This document shows, in pieces, positions 1 to 11,888 of a stretch of DNA of 64,000 nt (its first letter is position 1; every line of letters starts with the position of its first letter). Where the stretch lies: the NCBI GenBank assembly GCA_963854835.1, contig OY978529.1, positions 45,826,821-45,890,820 of the forward strand, written 5' to 3'. The notes below the pieces were generated by a model. That model had not been told where the DNA came from and did not search any database. It saw nothing but the letters and a program-made list of their open reading frames with translations. The stretch is from Megamerina dolium. Its lineage: Eukaryota; Arthropoda; Insecta; Diptera; Megamerinidae. The position numbers and the translations under genes were made by a program.

Positions 1-160
1 TCATTCGTCATAGACAGAAACAGGTAGTAATCACTTGGTGCCAGGTCCGGACTATAAGGTGGATGCATAAGAACCTCCCAACCAAACTCCTGGAGCTTCT
101 GGCGAATCACTATCGATGTGTGTAGCCTGTCGTTGTCCTGATGGAACACAATTCCTGGGC
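1..160 (-). pseudogene. mariner transposase fragment, C-terminal catalytic part
   Basis: Read on the minus strand, this stretch encodes a mariner-type catalytic segment with the second acidic motif (HQDN) followed 34 residues later by the third (SPDLAPSDYYLF), the D34D arrangement of classical mariners. The open frame is entered at about 160 and runs off the left edge of the window. Upstream of 160 the similarity stops abruptly, so the 5' part of the transposase is missing here. It is a remnant and is not expected to be active. The motif reading is direct; the subfamily is not resolved. Confidence 0.85.
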
Positions 161-1447
161 GTATTTTTTGGCGTATTTATAGATTTCTTTTTACTACACC
201 TTATATTACGAAAAGTCATACATATAAGGAATATTTTCAAACAATCATACGCCTAAAAAAATTGAATTATATATTTGCATAGTTCAACTGGCAATATATT
301 GAAAACAAAATTTGATTAAATATTTCACTCAAAAATATCAGAGTTTAAATTTTAATATTTTATAAAGTCTTTCTATATGTACTCCATATAAAAAAAATTA
401 TTTTTTTAATAGAATATAATTTTATTTCCTAGTTAAAATCTTTGTATATATCACATTACATTAAGACTACTTATTTTTAGAATTTACAAAACAACAAAAA
501 GAAATAACATATATAAATCTCTTCATATATAGTTATGTATTTATATAAATCAATTAAATTGCTTGCTTAATTTAATCAAACAAAAAAAAAGCAGAAAAAC
601 AACAAATAAAATTTCTTGAAATAATTCGTTGATTTCGAATTAAAAATCAATTGAATTTTGAATTAAAAATCAACAAAAAGAAAAACTAACTTTTTTTCTC
701 TCCATCACTTTCAAAAACTTTTAGTTTAATCTTAATCCCAATATCAGGCCGATATCACACACACACTTTACAGCTGCATAAGTAAGTATGTTCAATACAA
801 TAAGCATATATATATGTATGTATACCAATATACAACGAGCTGAAAATATGAAAACTTTTCTTCTCACAACATTTGCGCTCACAATATAGCAAATACCAAC
901 AAATTGCCTTGCTCGCATCCCCAAAAGTATACTTTGATAATTTTTGAATTGAAACTCGCAAAACCTTCAATTTATTTCTTTCTCTATTTTCTTACGGTTG
1001 CATTTATTATTACTTTTTTCTTTTTTTCACTGAAAAAAAAAACACATCATATATATGTTGCTATATGTACGAGTACATATGTATGTGTAAATATACTATA
1101 TTTTCTCAAAACTAAACACAGTCCAATATTACCAACTGTTTCTGATAACGTATGAGTTGCATTTCAAATTGCAGCACAGCACACATACACAGAGCAAAGC
1201 GTCATCTAAACTTTTCCCATTTATACTAAAGAAAAGCAGAAAGTTTTTCGGCCACAACTGGCTGTCGAACATGGTATCAGTAACAGCCACCATGGAAACA
1301 ACTGTCAGTATGGGAGTACTTTGAACATCTAACCAACCAAAGAAAAATATACCAAAATTTAATGCTCTGAAAATAATAACTTAGGGGAGTGAATATGAAA
1401 GATGATATTAAAAAAAGAAGTCAAGACAAATGCATATATAAGTACGT

Positions 1448-1451
<4 letters not shown>
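161..1451. other. AT-rich intergenic spacer
   Basis: Very AT-rich DNA with many A and T runs, a short CA run near 758-767 and scattered TATGTA motifs. The open frames here are short, low-complexity and lack any recognisable motif. No gene is seen. Confidence 0.6.

Positions 1452-1505
<54 letters not shown>
1452..1505. repeat. (TA)n microsatellite
   Basis: About 27 uninterrupted AT dinucleotides. It is likely length-polymorphic and prone to assembly error. Confidence 0.95.
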
Positions 1506-1509
<4 letters not shown>

Positions 1510-1681
1510 GTACTTACACATATTTTCACGTGTTGGTCTGTCAAAGAGTGTCAAAGTTTAAGTAAAAGTATGTTAAAATCGTTAACATCAACCTTACACT
1601 ATCGAAGAAATTCGAAAGCAAGTAGTTAGAACATGACGACATACGCTCAATAAATTCCATATTAATTGTACGAATTGATTG

Positions 1682-1685
<4 letters not shown>

Positions 1686-1719
<34 letters not shown>
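1686..1719. repeat. (GA)n microsatellite
   Basis: Pure GA run of about 17 units, which may bind GAGA-factor-like proteins, although no promoter is recognised beside it. Confidence 0.95.
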
Positions 1720-1721
<2 letters not shown>

Positions 1722-2036
1722 CGTTAAAGAGAAGTGGTGAAATACCATAAAAAGAGCTAAAAATATGTTGATTCCAAATATTTCCTTATCAATAGTAACA
1801 GAAGGGATTTTTTCAAAATTTTTGGTTTAACAAGTTTATCCATAAATAAAATGTGTGTTATCTAAAATATTATATTAGCATAAATATGATCAGTTAAATG
1901 AAATTTAAAATGCTTTAAATTTACAATATTGTTAATCAGATTAGTTGCCAATTCAACTTAAATATTCTTTATTTATTTTTGAGAAAATCAATAACAACCA
2001 AAATTTTCTTTGGTTTCACAAAATTGTTTTAAATGC

Positions 2037-2318
2037 TGGGTGACGGGACATGAGGGACACGAGGGAAACGAAATGGCCGACTCCCTTGCAAAGGCAGGCA
2101 CAAGCACTCCTTTCTTTGGACCAGAGCCTTTCTGCGGGGTTACAAACACAATTTGATATGTGTGAGGGAGAAACAGGACCTACTCGACTACTGGAGAGCT
2201 CAAACGGGCATGCTCAGCAGAAATGACATAAAACTCTGCTCACTGGGCATTATGGACTCAACTACCATATGAAGAAAACCGGTATAGTAGAAAACGATAC
2301 CTGTCGACACTGTCATAG
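2037..2318 (+). pseudogene. non-LTR retrotransposon remnant: end of RNase H domain and C-terminal zinc knuckle region
   Basis: The plus frame reads WVTGHEGHEGNEMADSLAK and then STPFFGPEPFCG, the last acidic motif of an RNase H domain (NEMADSLAK) and its downstream tail. A TGA follows, and after frame shifts the text resumes with a TGHYGLNYHMKKTG-like stretch and ENDTCR near 2290-2310. The same segment is present in better condition at 45911-46270, so both come from one element family with RNase H (I/LOA/R1-like; exact clade unresolved). A small internal duplication, GHEG-HEGN, is visible in this copy. It is truncated at both ends and frame-shifted. Confidence 0.8.
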
Positions 2319-4281
2319 GTAAAATCAAGCCCACACCAATTATAAGATTTATAAATATTCTAGAAGAATTGTTTTAGTTAGGCAATAGGCGCACAAAATA
2401 TCTCTTAGGTCGCTGTGCATTGAATAGCCTGTATAATAATATAATAATATACTTTGCTAATGCAAAGAATCTAATTTTGTTATATCCAAGTAAACTCTTG
2501 TATTTTGCTCAAATTAACTTCAATGCATCCAGACGAATGATGCCGTATATTTTATGTGAAGAAAAAAAATATGACGACAAATAATTTTTGCCAATCCTAT
2601 GATACACCCACATACCTTCCTCGTAATGCAAATCGTGTTTAGTAGTAGAGGTAAAAAAAAATCCGCTAACATTTATTTTCACGAGTACTGCACTGAAAGC
2701 ACCGCTTTACGTGTGTTTTGCGTTTTTCAATGCCTTACATTCCACCACTAAAACTGACAGTTGTTGTTTATATAAATGTATATTTCTTTTTTAAATCACT
2801 AAAATCATTCATTATTATTTTAACAAGAATCCAATTTTGTCCAACTCAATATCGGAACAAAGAAAATAGAAAAATCACATTTTATGTTAATAACAAATAC
2901 CAACTAATACTGAATTCGCGTTTTGTTGACCAAATGACATGGTATGACAAATGAATGGAATGACAATGTACAATTTTCTTAAGTCATGTTATGATTTTGC
3001 GTAACTGTTAGTGTTTTTTAAACTTTAACAATTTTCGTTTTTGGCATATTTGACTTATTTTTCTGCTAAGAACAGAAATAGAAAAATAAATATCATGGAA
3101 AATTGATAAATGTCTGAAAATTGTCGTAGATCAGCAGCTCGTATTATATTCTCCATAATAATATAAGATGCTCATAATAAAAATGAGTGCTTATTTAATA
3201 ATAAAAGAAAACACACATCCATCATAAAATATGTTTAATTTTTTCTTCAACCCACGGTACATAAATATCATTTGAATATGTTCAAAATAATAAATTACTT
3301 TTTTAAAATATTTACATTTTAATTATGTTCATTCTTTTTATATATATTTGAAGATCATTCCATTAAATGAAATCATCATCCAATACCTCAAATGTTGCTT
3401 TCTCCAAGAAAAACAAAAACAATGTTCCAACACCATACTATCAACATCATCATCATCATGATAATCATTAAATGTTAATCTCATGGGTGCTTTTATAAAT
3501 TTTAAGTGTTTTTCGTTGCGGTTATGGGCAAACTCAGACAAACTGGAATATATTCTTGAACATATGAGCTAGCATTCTTATGGGAAAATATCTACATTAT
3601 CAACCGTTGCATGAATGAACGTACACAATATACATTCACAATTTACGACTTTTCATATGAAATTTGCTATGGATCTTATTTTTATTATATTTGTCATTTT
3701 TTGTTTTTTTCTTTTCTTTTGTCAATTTGGTTAGCATTTTTTGGTAGCACACGTAATACTAGGTACTTCACATCTACTGATGCCAAAAATTATGTTGGTA
3801 TGTTGGTATCAGCATCACGTTGAGTGAGAATTCCCACATTGCATTAATTCAATGCTCGTTGTTTGTTACTCTCGTTTTTTCGTTGGGATTATTACTTGAT
3901 GCTCCTCTTTGTATAAAGTTATCTGTGTGATATTCAACATATACACATAGAAGTATGTACTATACAGAAATGCATGGTCTTTTGATAGTAGTTCTGCTAT
4001 TACTATTTGCTTTTAAAACATTTGACAAATTTATATCGATATTATATTCGATACTATTACTAGTCGATCTTTGTTTTTTTTTTTTTTGCTTTTCGAGACT
4101 TTGATGACTAGATTACTGGCTCGATTCGATTAGTACCGATAACACTGTTCTAGTTTTTGGCATGCAATTTTTTGTTAATTCCATCGATTAAGAGGAAGCC
4201 TTCTGAGTTGATCGGTACCCACCACAAAGATCTTTAAAATGTTGTTTGCAATATTATCGAAAATATGAAGTCATATACCAC
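2319..4281. other. intergenic spacer
   Basis: AT-rich DNA without a recognisable gene. It holds a short ATC-type run near 3444-3460 and A/T tracts. The open frames at 2718-2954 and 3611-3823 are compositionally biased and show no domain. Confidence 0.55.
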
Positions 4282-4999
4282 CTTGATCAAAAAGTTCCCG
4301 GAATAACCACTGCGTGGCGCTCCCATCGTTCCAATTTGAGATCTGCTTTTTTTTTTTGTTAAGTTGATACATCTGTTGTTGATATTCTCTCGAAACCTTA
4401 GCATCATAGCTTGACATTTGCAAAAGTTACGTAGCCAAAAGTACATCTATCTCTGTGTGTGTTGGCGATTTTTTACAATTTTCAATCAATTTCATGCAAA
4501 AATGAAACCGTGTTGACATGATTTGCTAGGCTGAATACGATCTCCCATTCATCAAAAGGATCATTACTGGAAACGAGACGTGGGTTTATGAGTACGACCG
4601 AAAGAGACCAGAATTGTGGGCAGAAAACTCGTGAATTTTGTACCATGATAACGCACCGTCGCACAGTGCCATCATTCTTCGTAAATTTTTGACGAAAAAT
4701 GTAACAAATACCATCCAACAGCCATAGAATTCACCTGTTTTGGCTCCCTGTGACTGCTTTCTGTTCAATAGAGTTGAAAAACCATTACGGGGAACACGTT
4801 TCAGCAGTCGAGAGGAAGTAATGGAAAAATCGCAGGAAGCACTGAGATGCTTAGCTTCAAGCTATGACGCTAAGATTTAGAGGAAATATCAACAACAGAT
4901 GTACCAACTTAACCAAAACAAAAAAAAAAAAAACAGAACTCAAATTGGAATGATAGGAGCGCCACATGGTGGTTATTCCGGGAACTTTTTGTCGAAAAG
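4282..4999 (+). mobile_element. internally deleted mariner-like element with long terminal inverted repeats
   Basis: The left end (4282-4415) and right end (4857-4999) are inverted copies of each other over about 135-140 bp with only scattered mismatches; both start with a TTGTCGAAAAG/TTGATCAAAAAG-like end followed by TTCCCGGAATAACCAC. Between them, the plus strand carries a decayed transposase C-terminal half. At 718 bp the element is about half the usual mariner length, so the N-terminal half of the gene has been deleted. The right-hand repeat overlaps the end of the transposase reading frame. Confidence 0.85.
4551..4856 (+). pseudogene. mariner-like transposase remnant inside the 4282-4999 element
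   Basis: The plus-strand translation gives ITGNETWVYEYDRKRPE (first catalytic region), then a TGA, then YHDNAPSHSAIILRKFL (second acidic motif), a TAG, and APCDCFLFNRVEKPLRGTRF (third motif with a mariner-type D, FLF tail and the LRGTRF box). At least two in-frame stop codons and the missing N-terminal half make it non-functional. The motif order and spacing are those of the mariner family, although the subfamily was not determined. Confidence 0.85.
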
Positions 5000-5728
5000 A
5001 AAAATCACAGAACTACCCGACCTAACAAAGAAAACACAACAAATTTGGGAAAATTTTTCTTTATTCCTCAACATAATCTCCTCTTAGCTCTATACGCTTT
5101 TCTCAGCGATATTCTATGGCTTCGATACACTGTTTTTAGTATGAACTGTATGAGCTCAACCTTTTATGAACTTTTTATTAAACTTGAATATTGGGTTGGT
5201 ACAGTCGAGTTTCTCTATATCTATCGTTTAAGAGTTTATTATGCAATTGTCGCTATGATGATGCACAGCGGTGTAGATCAAATGCCACAATTAAATATTT
5301 ACGATGTCGAAAGATGTATGTATAATTAAATTGTGAATAAACTACACATCAATTTGTGTTTCTTTTTCAATAAAGTGTTATCAGTGTTATTATCCAATTC
5401 AACATATAAGTGTAATAAAATTTAGCCAATTTAAATTCAAAAACCCTAAACGGAAAAGTATAATTTTAACTAATTAGATAATTTCCTAACAAAAGTCAAA
5501 AATCATGATTTGCCTTTAAAATTCAATTATAACTCCAATTATATGCATTTAGTTATCGAAGATAAAATTATTTTAACATGTACCTACGTACCTACATAGT
5601 AAGAAATCGTATTATACTTATTTTCATCAATTCATTTCTCTTTCTCGTTATCATCTTCATATCAACTATGCTCTTACCATATATTGATTCCTTAGATCAC
5701 CCATACTTACTAATCATTTATTACACTA
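5000..5728. other. intergenic spacer
   Basis: No gene is recognised. The 94-codon open frame at 5045-5329 shows no domain and lies next to a decayed transposon. Confidence 0.5.
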
Positions 5729-5937
5729 CCCTGCAGTAAAAGTAGCGAGTAGTGATGAATTATCGAATTCACTAGAAATGTTCAAAATCTCGTAAGAGTT
5801 AAACCAAATACTATACAGACATTATTCTAAATATAATACTTTTAATACTTTGCTTTCCTTCGGACGTACAATTACTAGTTCGCCCAAGGCTAGTGCATTT
5901 GATCATTCGTCACTACCTAGCTACTCTCACTACAGGG
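5729..5937. mobile_element. MITE with imperfect ~48-bp inverted ends (piggyBac-like candidate)
   Basis: The left end starts CCCTGCAGTAAAAGTAGC and the right end, read in reverse, starts CCCTGTAGTGAGAGTAGC. The similarity continues through a GTGAYGAATKATC block and a CACTAG block, about 80% over 48 bp. The element is 209 bp with no coding capacity. CCCT ends followed on the right by TTAA (5938-5941) suggest a piggyBac-type element; the left flank reads ACTA, so the target duplication is not intact and the superfamily is tentative. Confidence 0.65.
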
Positions 5938-5991
5938 TTAAGCATACGCATGTGACGTGATGAATTACCGCAAATTTTATTACAACCAAAT

Positions 5992-6010
5992 CACACACAC
6001 ACACACACAC
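5992..6010. repeat. (CA)n microsatellite
   Basis: Short uninterrupted CA run of about 9 units. Confidence 0.85.
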
Positions 6011-9000
6011 ATATGTACGTATATATAATAAAATCGAAACTCGAAAAGCAAAATAATTCTATTGAAAATGCAAGAGCCACAACAGCAATTACATACATAC
6101 ATATGTACATATGTGGTACTAAATTTTCTTCAAACGATGGCGATGATGAGGGAAATTAAAGTACGTGTGCCTTGTGTATATTACATGCATATGTTATATT
6201 GTACATATGTATATATACATGAGCAACATGTACATAGAGCAACTTTTTGGGAGAAAACTAAAACAAAAGATTTTATTGAATTTTGGTTTGTTGCGATTTT
6301 AACTTGGAAAATCGCATATTCCCATACACACACCCACAGACGCTTAAGATAAGCTTATGTAGAACTTCATCCATATGCAGTTACCCATAGCAAATAAACA
6401 CAGTCACAAAATACAAAAACGAAAGAAGAAAAACAACAACAATAACAATACCTACAATAGGTATGTGCATACATAAAGTAAAAGTTCATACTATAGAAAG
6501 TTTCACACACCATCATCCTTCATTATCTTCATGTTTGAGTTTTACTATTGAACTCCCCACTGGTAAAATGCATACAGTGAATATAAAAGTCAAACATGTC
6601 ATTCTGCATATGTCATAAGCATGTATTCATGCACACATGGAATAAATAAATTTATCCACACATACGGATACAACGTACTTATATTAGGATGTATCGATGT
6701 TGAAAGAAGATATTCCATACAAAATGATTAGTTCGAAAAATTTGTTACTCATCTTTAACAGTAAAATACAAACATTTACCTAGAGCAGTCATCACCAGAA
6801 CTCATACAGACGCAATTCAGACACTGACATCTCACATAATTAGCAAGGGAAAGAAACATGTATAATTTTCAATCTTTTTATGATTATTCTTAGAATTTCA
6901 AAGAATTCTTACCACATAACTGTTATAATAAAAAATATAAAAACTCATTTTTAATGAAACCTTTTATTCAAAAATGTAAATATAAATATAAAACGCAAAA
7001 ATAATTTGCTTTTTTGTTCTTAAAATTTAATAATTTTTTTTTTGTTTTTTCTTCGTGTTAACTTAGCAGTTAGTTTTAACAACAAAACTTACCTTTAAAC
7101 AACCTTTAAAAATAATATATCGTGTAATATAAGAGTAAAAATATTTTTAATTTTCAATCGGACAAATTTTCCAGATTCGATATACCCTAACAAACATAGG
7201 AGCACCAAATTTTCTTTTCATGCAAAAGTGCATATTGTACTTATGAACTATACGAAAAATCTCAAAAATTCTATACAATTTTATTGGCACTACCGCATTA
7301 AATTCAAACAATTGGTGCTTGTGTGTCATGTACATACAATATGTATATATACAGGGTGTTTTTTTTTTATCGAATCCAAAGATTTTAAGAAAAAGACGTA
7401 AAAATTGGGGTCCAACTCGAACGCCCTGAGAATGGCCGCCATTTTTATATTTACCTTTTGAAAAAACTAAAGTGTTAACCTGCAACTGGTTTGACATTTA
7501 TCGACAGGCGGTTATCTAATATAATGAAATCAAATTTGTCTATTTGTCTATTGTCTATTTTTCAATAAACAGCGTATCAGGGGAAAAACATTTTTATTTT
7601 TTACTTTGCTCGATCTTTTTTAGTATTTTCAGTATAATTTCAAATGTTATTTAGAAGGTAATTTCATTGGCTCTCAAATGAATCCATTCTCTTAAGCATA
7701 AGGCTACTACGTCAAAGGATATATTCTTTTCACCACGCAACTACTTAGTGAGGCAAAATAAAAATAAAAATGCCTTCGTCCTTTCTTTTGTCATGAAATG
7801 AACCACAGAATGTAATCTTAAAATCTTTGCAGCCGGTAAAAAAAAACACCTTGTGTATCTTATATATATATAAAAAAAAGTATCATTCAATCCTTGACGT
7901 ACATAAAGATTTACCTACCATTTTTTATGACTGCTTGAATAGATTCAATATAGTCAGCATACACTTACCATGTACCTTGTACATGGTACTTGCATATGTT
8001 TATGTATATACCTATATTAGGTATGGGAGAATACACGATTCTTCGATTTTGTATGAAGCACTACTAGAAAGTTTATGATCTCCACTACTTTCTGCAACTA
8101 TCTCCACCACGTTTTTTAAAAATTTTGTTTCTCGGGTGCTTTCAAAGTATCAAAATATATGACCGATCTACTGAATTTTGTAAGGTTCTCCTCTTAAGGG
8201 ATAAGTGAGTTTACTAGAACGTTGGAAAGCAGACATAAATGGTGGTTGTTCATATATTTTACCGCCATATATGCATCCCGGAATGGTGAGAGTAATTTTA
8301 TAAAATTTTCAGGTTTGTATAGAAGCCCCAATAATAAGTGGAAAAGAAGATTAAATCATTTCGGAAAAATGTTAGAAGAACAAACTTAGTTAGTCAAGTG
8401 CCTAACGATTCCTGTAGCTACGGATTATTCATCGATTTTCCTCACATGTTCTTGTAGTTTAACTTCAAGACAAATCCACTTACTCCCACCCCAACTTTAC
8501 CAGTTTCTGGTTTACGAATTTACTTACGGAACCTCAAAAAATAACACTACATCTTATACTCAAGGTTCCATTATTAATAATCTTCCTATGTCACTATCCC
8601 ATATCCAGTATATATATGTATGTATGATGCATTCAATATAGCAATGTCGTCATCGTTATCATCCAACTTAAACAGATTTTCGAGTAAATGCATAAACCGA
8701 TTGCATGTGAACGCTCTCAGGTTGACTAAGGCTTTATTGTGTAAAATCTGCCACGTTTATGATTTTGATTAAATAGAAAGGATAAAAATCGCATATATTT
8801 TTTATAATATATTTTTCGGTAAGAGATTTGTACATATACATGGTGGTATATTCTTATAACTTGATTCAAAACAAATGTTTCCCTACACGGTACCACAAAG
8901 TACTTGATCCATCATCCGTGGAGAACTGTGTGCACCGTTTCATAATCCAACTACCATCTTAGGAAATTTTAGGAAACTTTTAAAGAAATTAAAACCGATT

Positions 9001-9029
9001 ATAGAATTGGTTATAGATGTAGAATTATA
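6011..9029. other. intergenic spacer
   Basis: AT-rich spacer rich in ACATATGTA motifs. A fragment at 7352-7500 starts CAGGGTGTTTTTTTTTT on the plus strand, which resembles a DNA-transposon end, but no partner end was found. No conserved coding region is recognised. Confidence 0.5.
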
Positions 9030-9230
9030 GTTCCGTGTCACATCTTTTTCTGCACAAAGCCAAGCATCCGAACAGAAGATGTTCTATGGTTTCTTCCTCT
9101 ACTTCCACTTGATAGCTTCTACAATAATCATAATGCGGTACCCTTATCTACTAGCATGACTACCAATAAGGCAATGACATGTTAGAACTCCAATTGATCT
9201 TCTAGTACCCAGCCTATTGAATTTTAACAA
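9030..9230 (-). pseudogene. non-LTR retrotransposon remnant: C-terminal zinc knuckle
   Basis: The minus strand reads SIGVLTCHCLIGSHASR, a stop, and then, after a frame shift, DYCRSYQVEVEEETIEHLLF followed by GCLALCRKR. This is the C-terminal Cys-His cluster typical of RT-encoding non-LTR elements (C-x-S, then E-T-IEHLL-x-C-x-ALC). Stops and shifts show decay. Only about 200 bp are recognisable. Confidence 0.7.
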
Positions 9231-10592
9231 TAGCTTAGTCCGACTTAAACTCTATTACGTCCAAGTTAGTATACGATTAGACTGGTTGGCGTCTGTCGCA
9301 GTCTGTCTTTTATAAATAACCTACAAGAATTTGAAGTTTAATTCGAGAATGCCGTCTCTCTTAAAACGAAATTTCGTTTTTTCCATAAGGAAAAGTTTCA
9401 GGCATACTTAAGGGCTTAAAGTCTATGAACAAAAAAATACAACTCTGAGTTACTATTGCCACCAGCTGAATCTCAACTCAAAAGTCAATAAAGCCCGAAA
9501 GTTGGTCAACGATATACTAAATAAAATTTGCAATTCGGCTATCAAAGTTTATGTTAAAAAACCATTCAAAAACATAGATGTTCCGAGAGGTCAGCTTTCA
9601 ATTATGTGGTGAACATTACAAGCTTATTTCTTTTATATAGGGGCGACCCAACCTAATGTACATATTCAAAATCTTTAATAAATAAATATTTGTATTCATG
9701 AAATTGTTAGTACTTACTGCACATTATCCTATACCTTATATGTATAGTGAACTAAGTATGTAACTACTAAGTATTCTATTGGTAACATAACCAAATACTA
9801 CATGTAAGTCTAATCAATATTAGTAACAACAGGACATAGTAGTAGTAACATTAGCAGCGTCATTACTCATGCACAGCTATAGTAAATGGATAAATTTTTA
9901 ATTGAAAATTAATTACCAAACATGATTCAGCATTAATTTTGCAATTTCATCGAAATGAAATACAAGTAAGTACACACTCATACAAAACATGTACTAAGCT
10001 GGTGGAAAAATAATAAGGGAATGTAATGAACTCGCTTGAACTCGTTCACCCAAACATTTGGGACAAAAATAAATAGAAAATGTATACATAATTTTTCAAT
10101 TAAAATATTCTTTTTGTAATATTTCACTTCATTCATTGCTTTTTTATTTTTGTTTGCTTTTTATACAATTTTTTTATGGAATTAATGAAATTGTCTCTTA
10201 TAAATTAAAAAAAAAACTTATCAATTCATATCAAAGCATACAAGCAAATATAATTTAAAGAAAGATGAGATCCACCATCATCTTCAACACCTAGATTATA
10301 CGGGCTTCCAAATATTCTCAAAACGAATGTGTTGTTACGCCCATTTGATGTACCATACTGAAACCTAAATATAAATAACATAAATAATTTAAAAATTTTT
10401 TTTCTCTCTTCGTGCCTTTAAATGTTCTTGAAGTATTTTTACTTACTTACTGAAGTATTTTTATCTCTGAATTTTAATGGACTTTGACTAGCTGTACACA
10501 CTGTATACTCATCAAAATCGATTGCTCAAAATTCTCCATTTATTTCCACCGATCGAAGCACTGTGCAACGAGGAGATATTTTAAATTTTAAA
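9231..10592. other. intergenic spacer
   Basis: No gene recognised. A 16-bp palindrome (AAACGAAATTTCGTTT) lies near 9365. Confidence 0.5.
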
Positions 10593-10594
10593 TA

Positions 10595-11886
10595 AAGGGT
10601 TATCCATTTTGCGGTTTCAAAAGTAAATGTAAATAAAACACATATAAAATATTTTTTATCATGATATTTCTTTTTATTATAAAGTTTGAACGTTGACATT
10701 ATGTGTGAAATACTACATCATTTAAATGACCACCACGCGAATTGTTGCAAGCATCGATTCTTTTGAGGTAATTTTCGACCACTTTTTGACACATGTTGGG
10801 CGGTATCTCAGCCATAACGTGACGAATGTTGGTTTTTAGGTGCTCAAGAGTTAAAGGTTTATCTGCATAAACACGGTCTTTCGCGTAGCCCCACAAAAAA
10901 AAGTCTAGCGGTGTCAAATCCCAAGATCTTGGTGGCCACTTGATATCGCCACGACGAGAAATTACGCGGCCAGAAAATTTCTCTTGCAATAAAGTCATAT
11001 TCGCTCGAGTTGTGTGGCATGTGGCACCGTCTTGTTGAAACCACATATTCTCTAAGTCGTATTCTTCAATAGCAGGCAAAAAAATGTCGGTTATCATATG
11101 ACCATAACGCTCCGAATTGACGGTGACAGTCGTTCCATCGTCGTTTTCGAAGAAGTAAGGTCCAATCGCACCTCCAGACCAAAGAGCGCACCAAGCAGTG
11201 ACTTTTTGTGGATGTAGTGGCCTCTCTTCAATTACTTGAGGATTCTCAGAACCTCAAATACGACAATTTTGTTTGTTAACATACCCACCGAGTGAGAAAT
11301 GTGCTTCGTCGCTGAAGAAAATTTTGTTCGAAAAATCGCCGTCCACCGCCTGTTGTTCAAGCACCCATTCGACGTATCTACGACATTGTGAATGGTCAGC
11401 TGGCTTCAGTTGTTGTGTGAGCTGGATTTTATATGGATGTAGGTGTAGATCCAAATGCAAAATACGCCATAATGTGCCGTAAGACAGTCCTAATTCCTGA
11501 GAACGACGAGGAATCGACACATTCGGGTCTTCGGCAACACTTTCACTTACAGCAGCGATATTTTCGGTGGTACGAGCGAAACGATGATGCACAGGCCTTA
11601 CAGATCCAGTCTCTTTATATTTCTTCACAATTTTGCCAATTGCTTGCGTAGTTGGACGATTATGTAAACCATAATCTCCTCTTAAAGCACGATATGTGGC
11701 TGTGGCAGAATCACCATTTTTGTAGTAGGTTTTTACAATTTTAATGCGTTGTGCGATAGCTAAGCAATCCATTTTCGCAAATGTCAGACTTTGAACTGAA
11801 AAATAAAGAAATTGTTTTAACAACTCAGTTTGACAGATGTCGAATTCTAGCCCTATACTTTTGAAAGCGCGAAATGGATAACCTTT
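10595..11886 (-). mobile_element. full-length DD41D (rosa-type) mariner element
   Basis: The ends are AAGGGTTATCCATTTTGCGG on the left and, in reverse, AAAGGTTATCCATTTCGCGC on the right, inverted repeats of about 29 bp that finish in TTTCAAAAGT. TA dinucleotides flank the element at 10593-10594 and 11887-11888. The length is 1,292 bp, the usual size for a complete mariner. One transposase gene occupies most of the minus strand. The element is structurally complete and recent in appearance. Confidence 0.92.
10699..11772 (-). pseudogene. DD41D mariner transposase, open except for one TGA
   Basis: The frame runs from the ATG at 11772 (protein MDCLAIAQRIK...) to a stop at 10699, 357 codons, interrupted only by a TGA at 11254-11256 (codon 173). 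In its context (CRI-stop-GSENPQ) that codon is most simply a former TGG tryptophan. The N-terminal part is a helix-turn-helix region rich in basic residues. The acidic triad reads FFSDEAHF (D155), QQDGATCHT (D248) and LTPLDFFLWG (D290). There are 41 residues between D248 and D290, which defines the DD41D group, also called rosa after Ceratitis rosa elements (established knowledge). Without readthrough it would yield a 172-residue fragment containing only the first catalytic Asp. Confidence 0.93.
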
Positions 11887-11888
11887 TA

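Noticed and set aside
1359..1629. Open frames spanning the (TA)n tract
   Set aside because: They consist largely of YIYIYI translated from the microsatellite.
7352..7500. CAGGGTGTTTTTTTTTT segment as a DNA-transposon end
   Set aside because: Looks like a transposon terminus, but no inverted partner, flank duplication or transposase trace was found.
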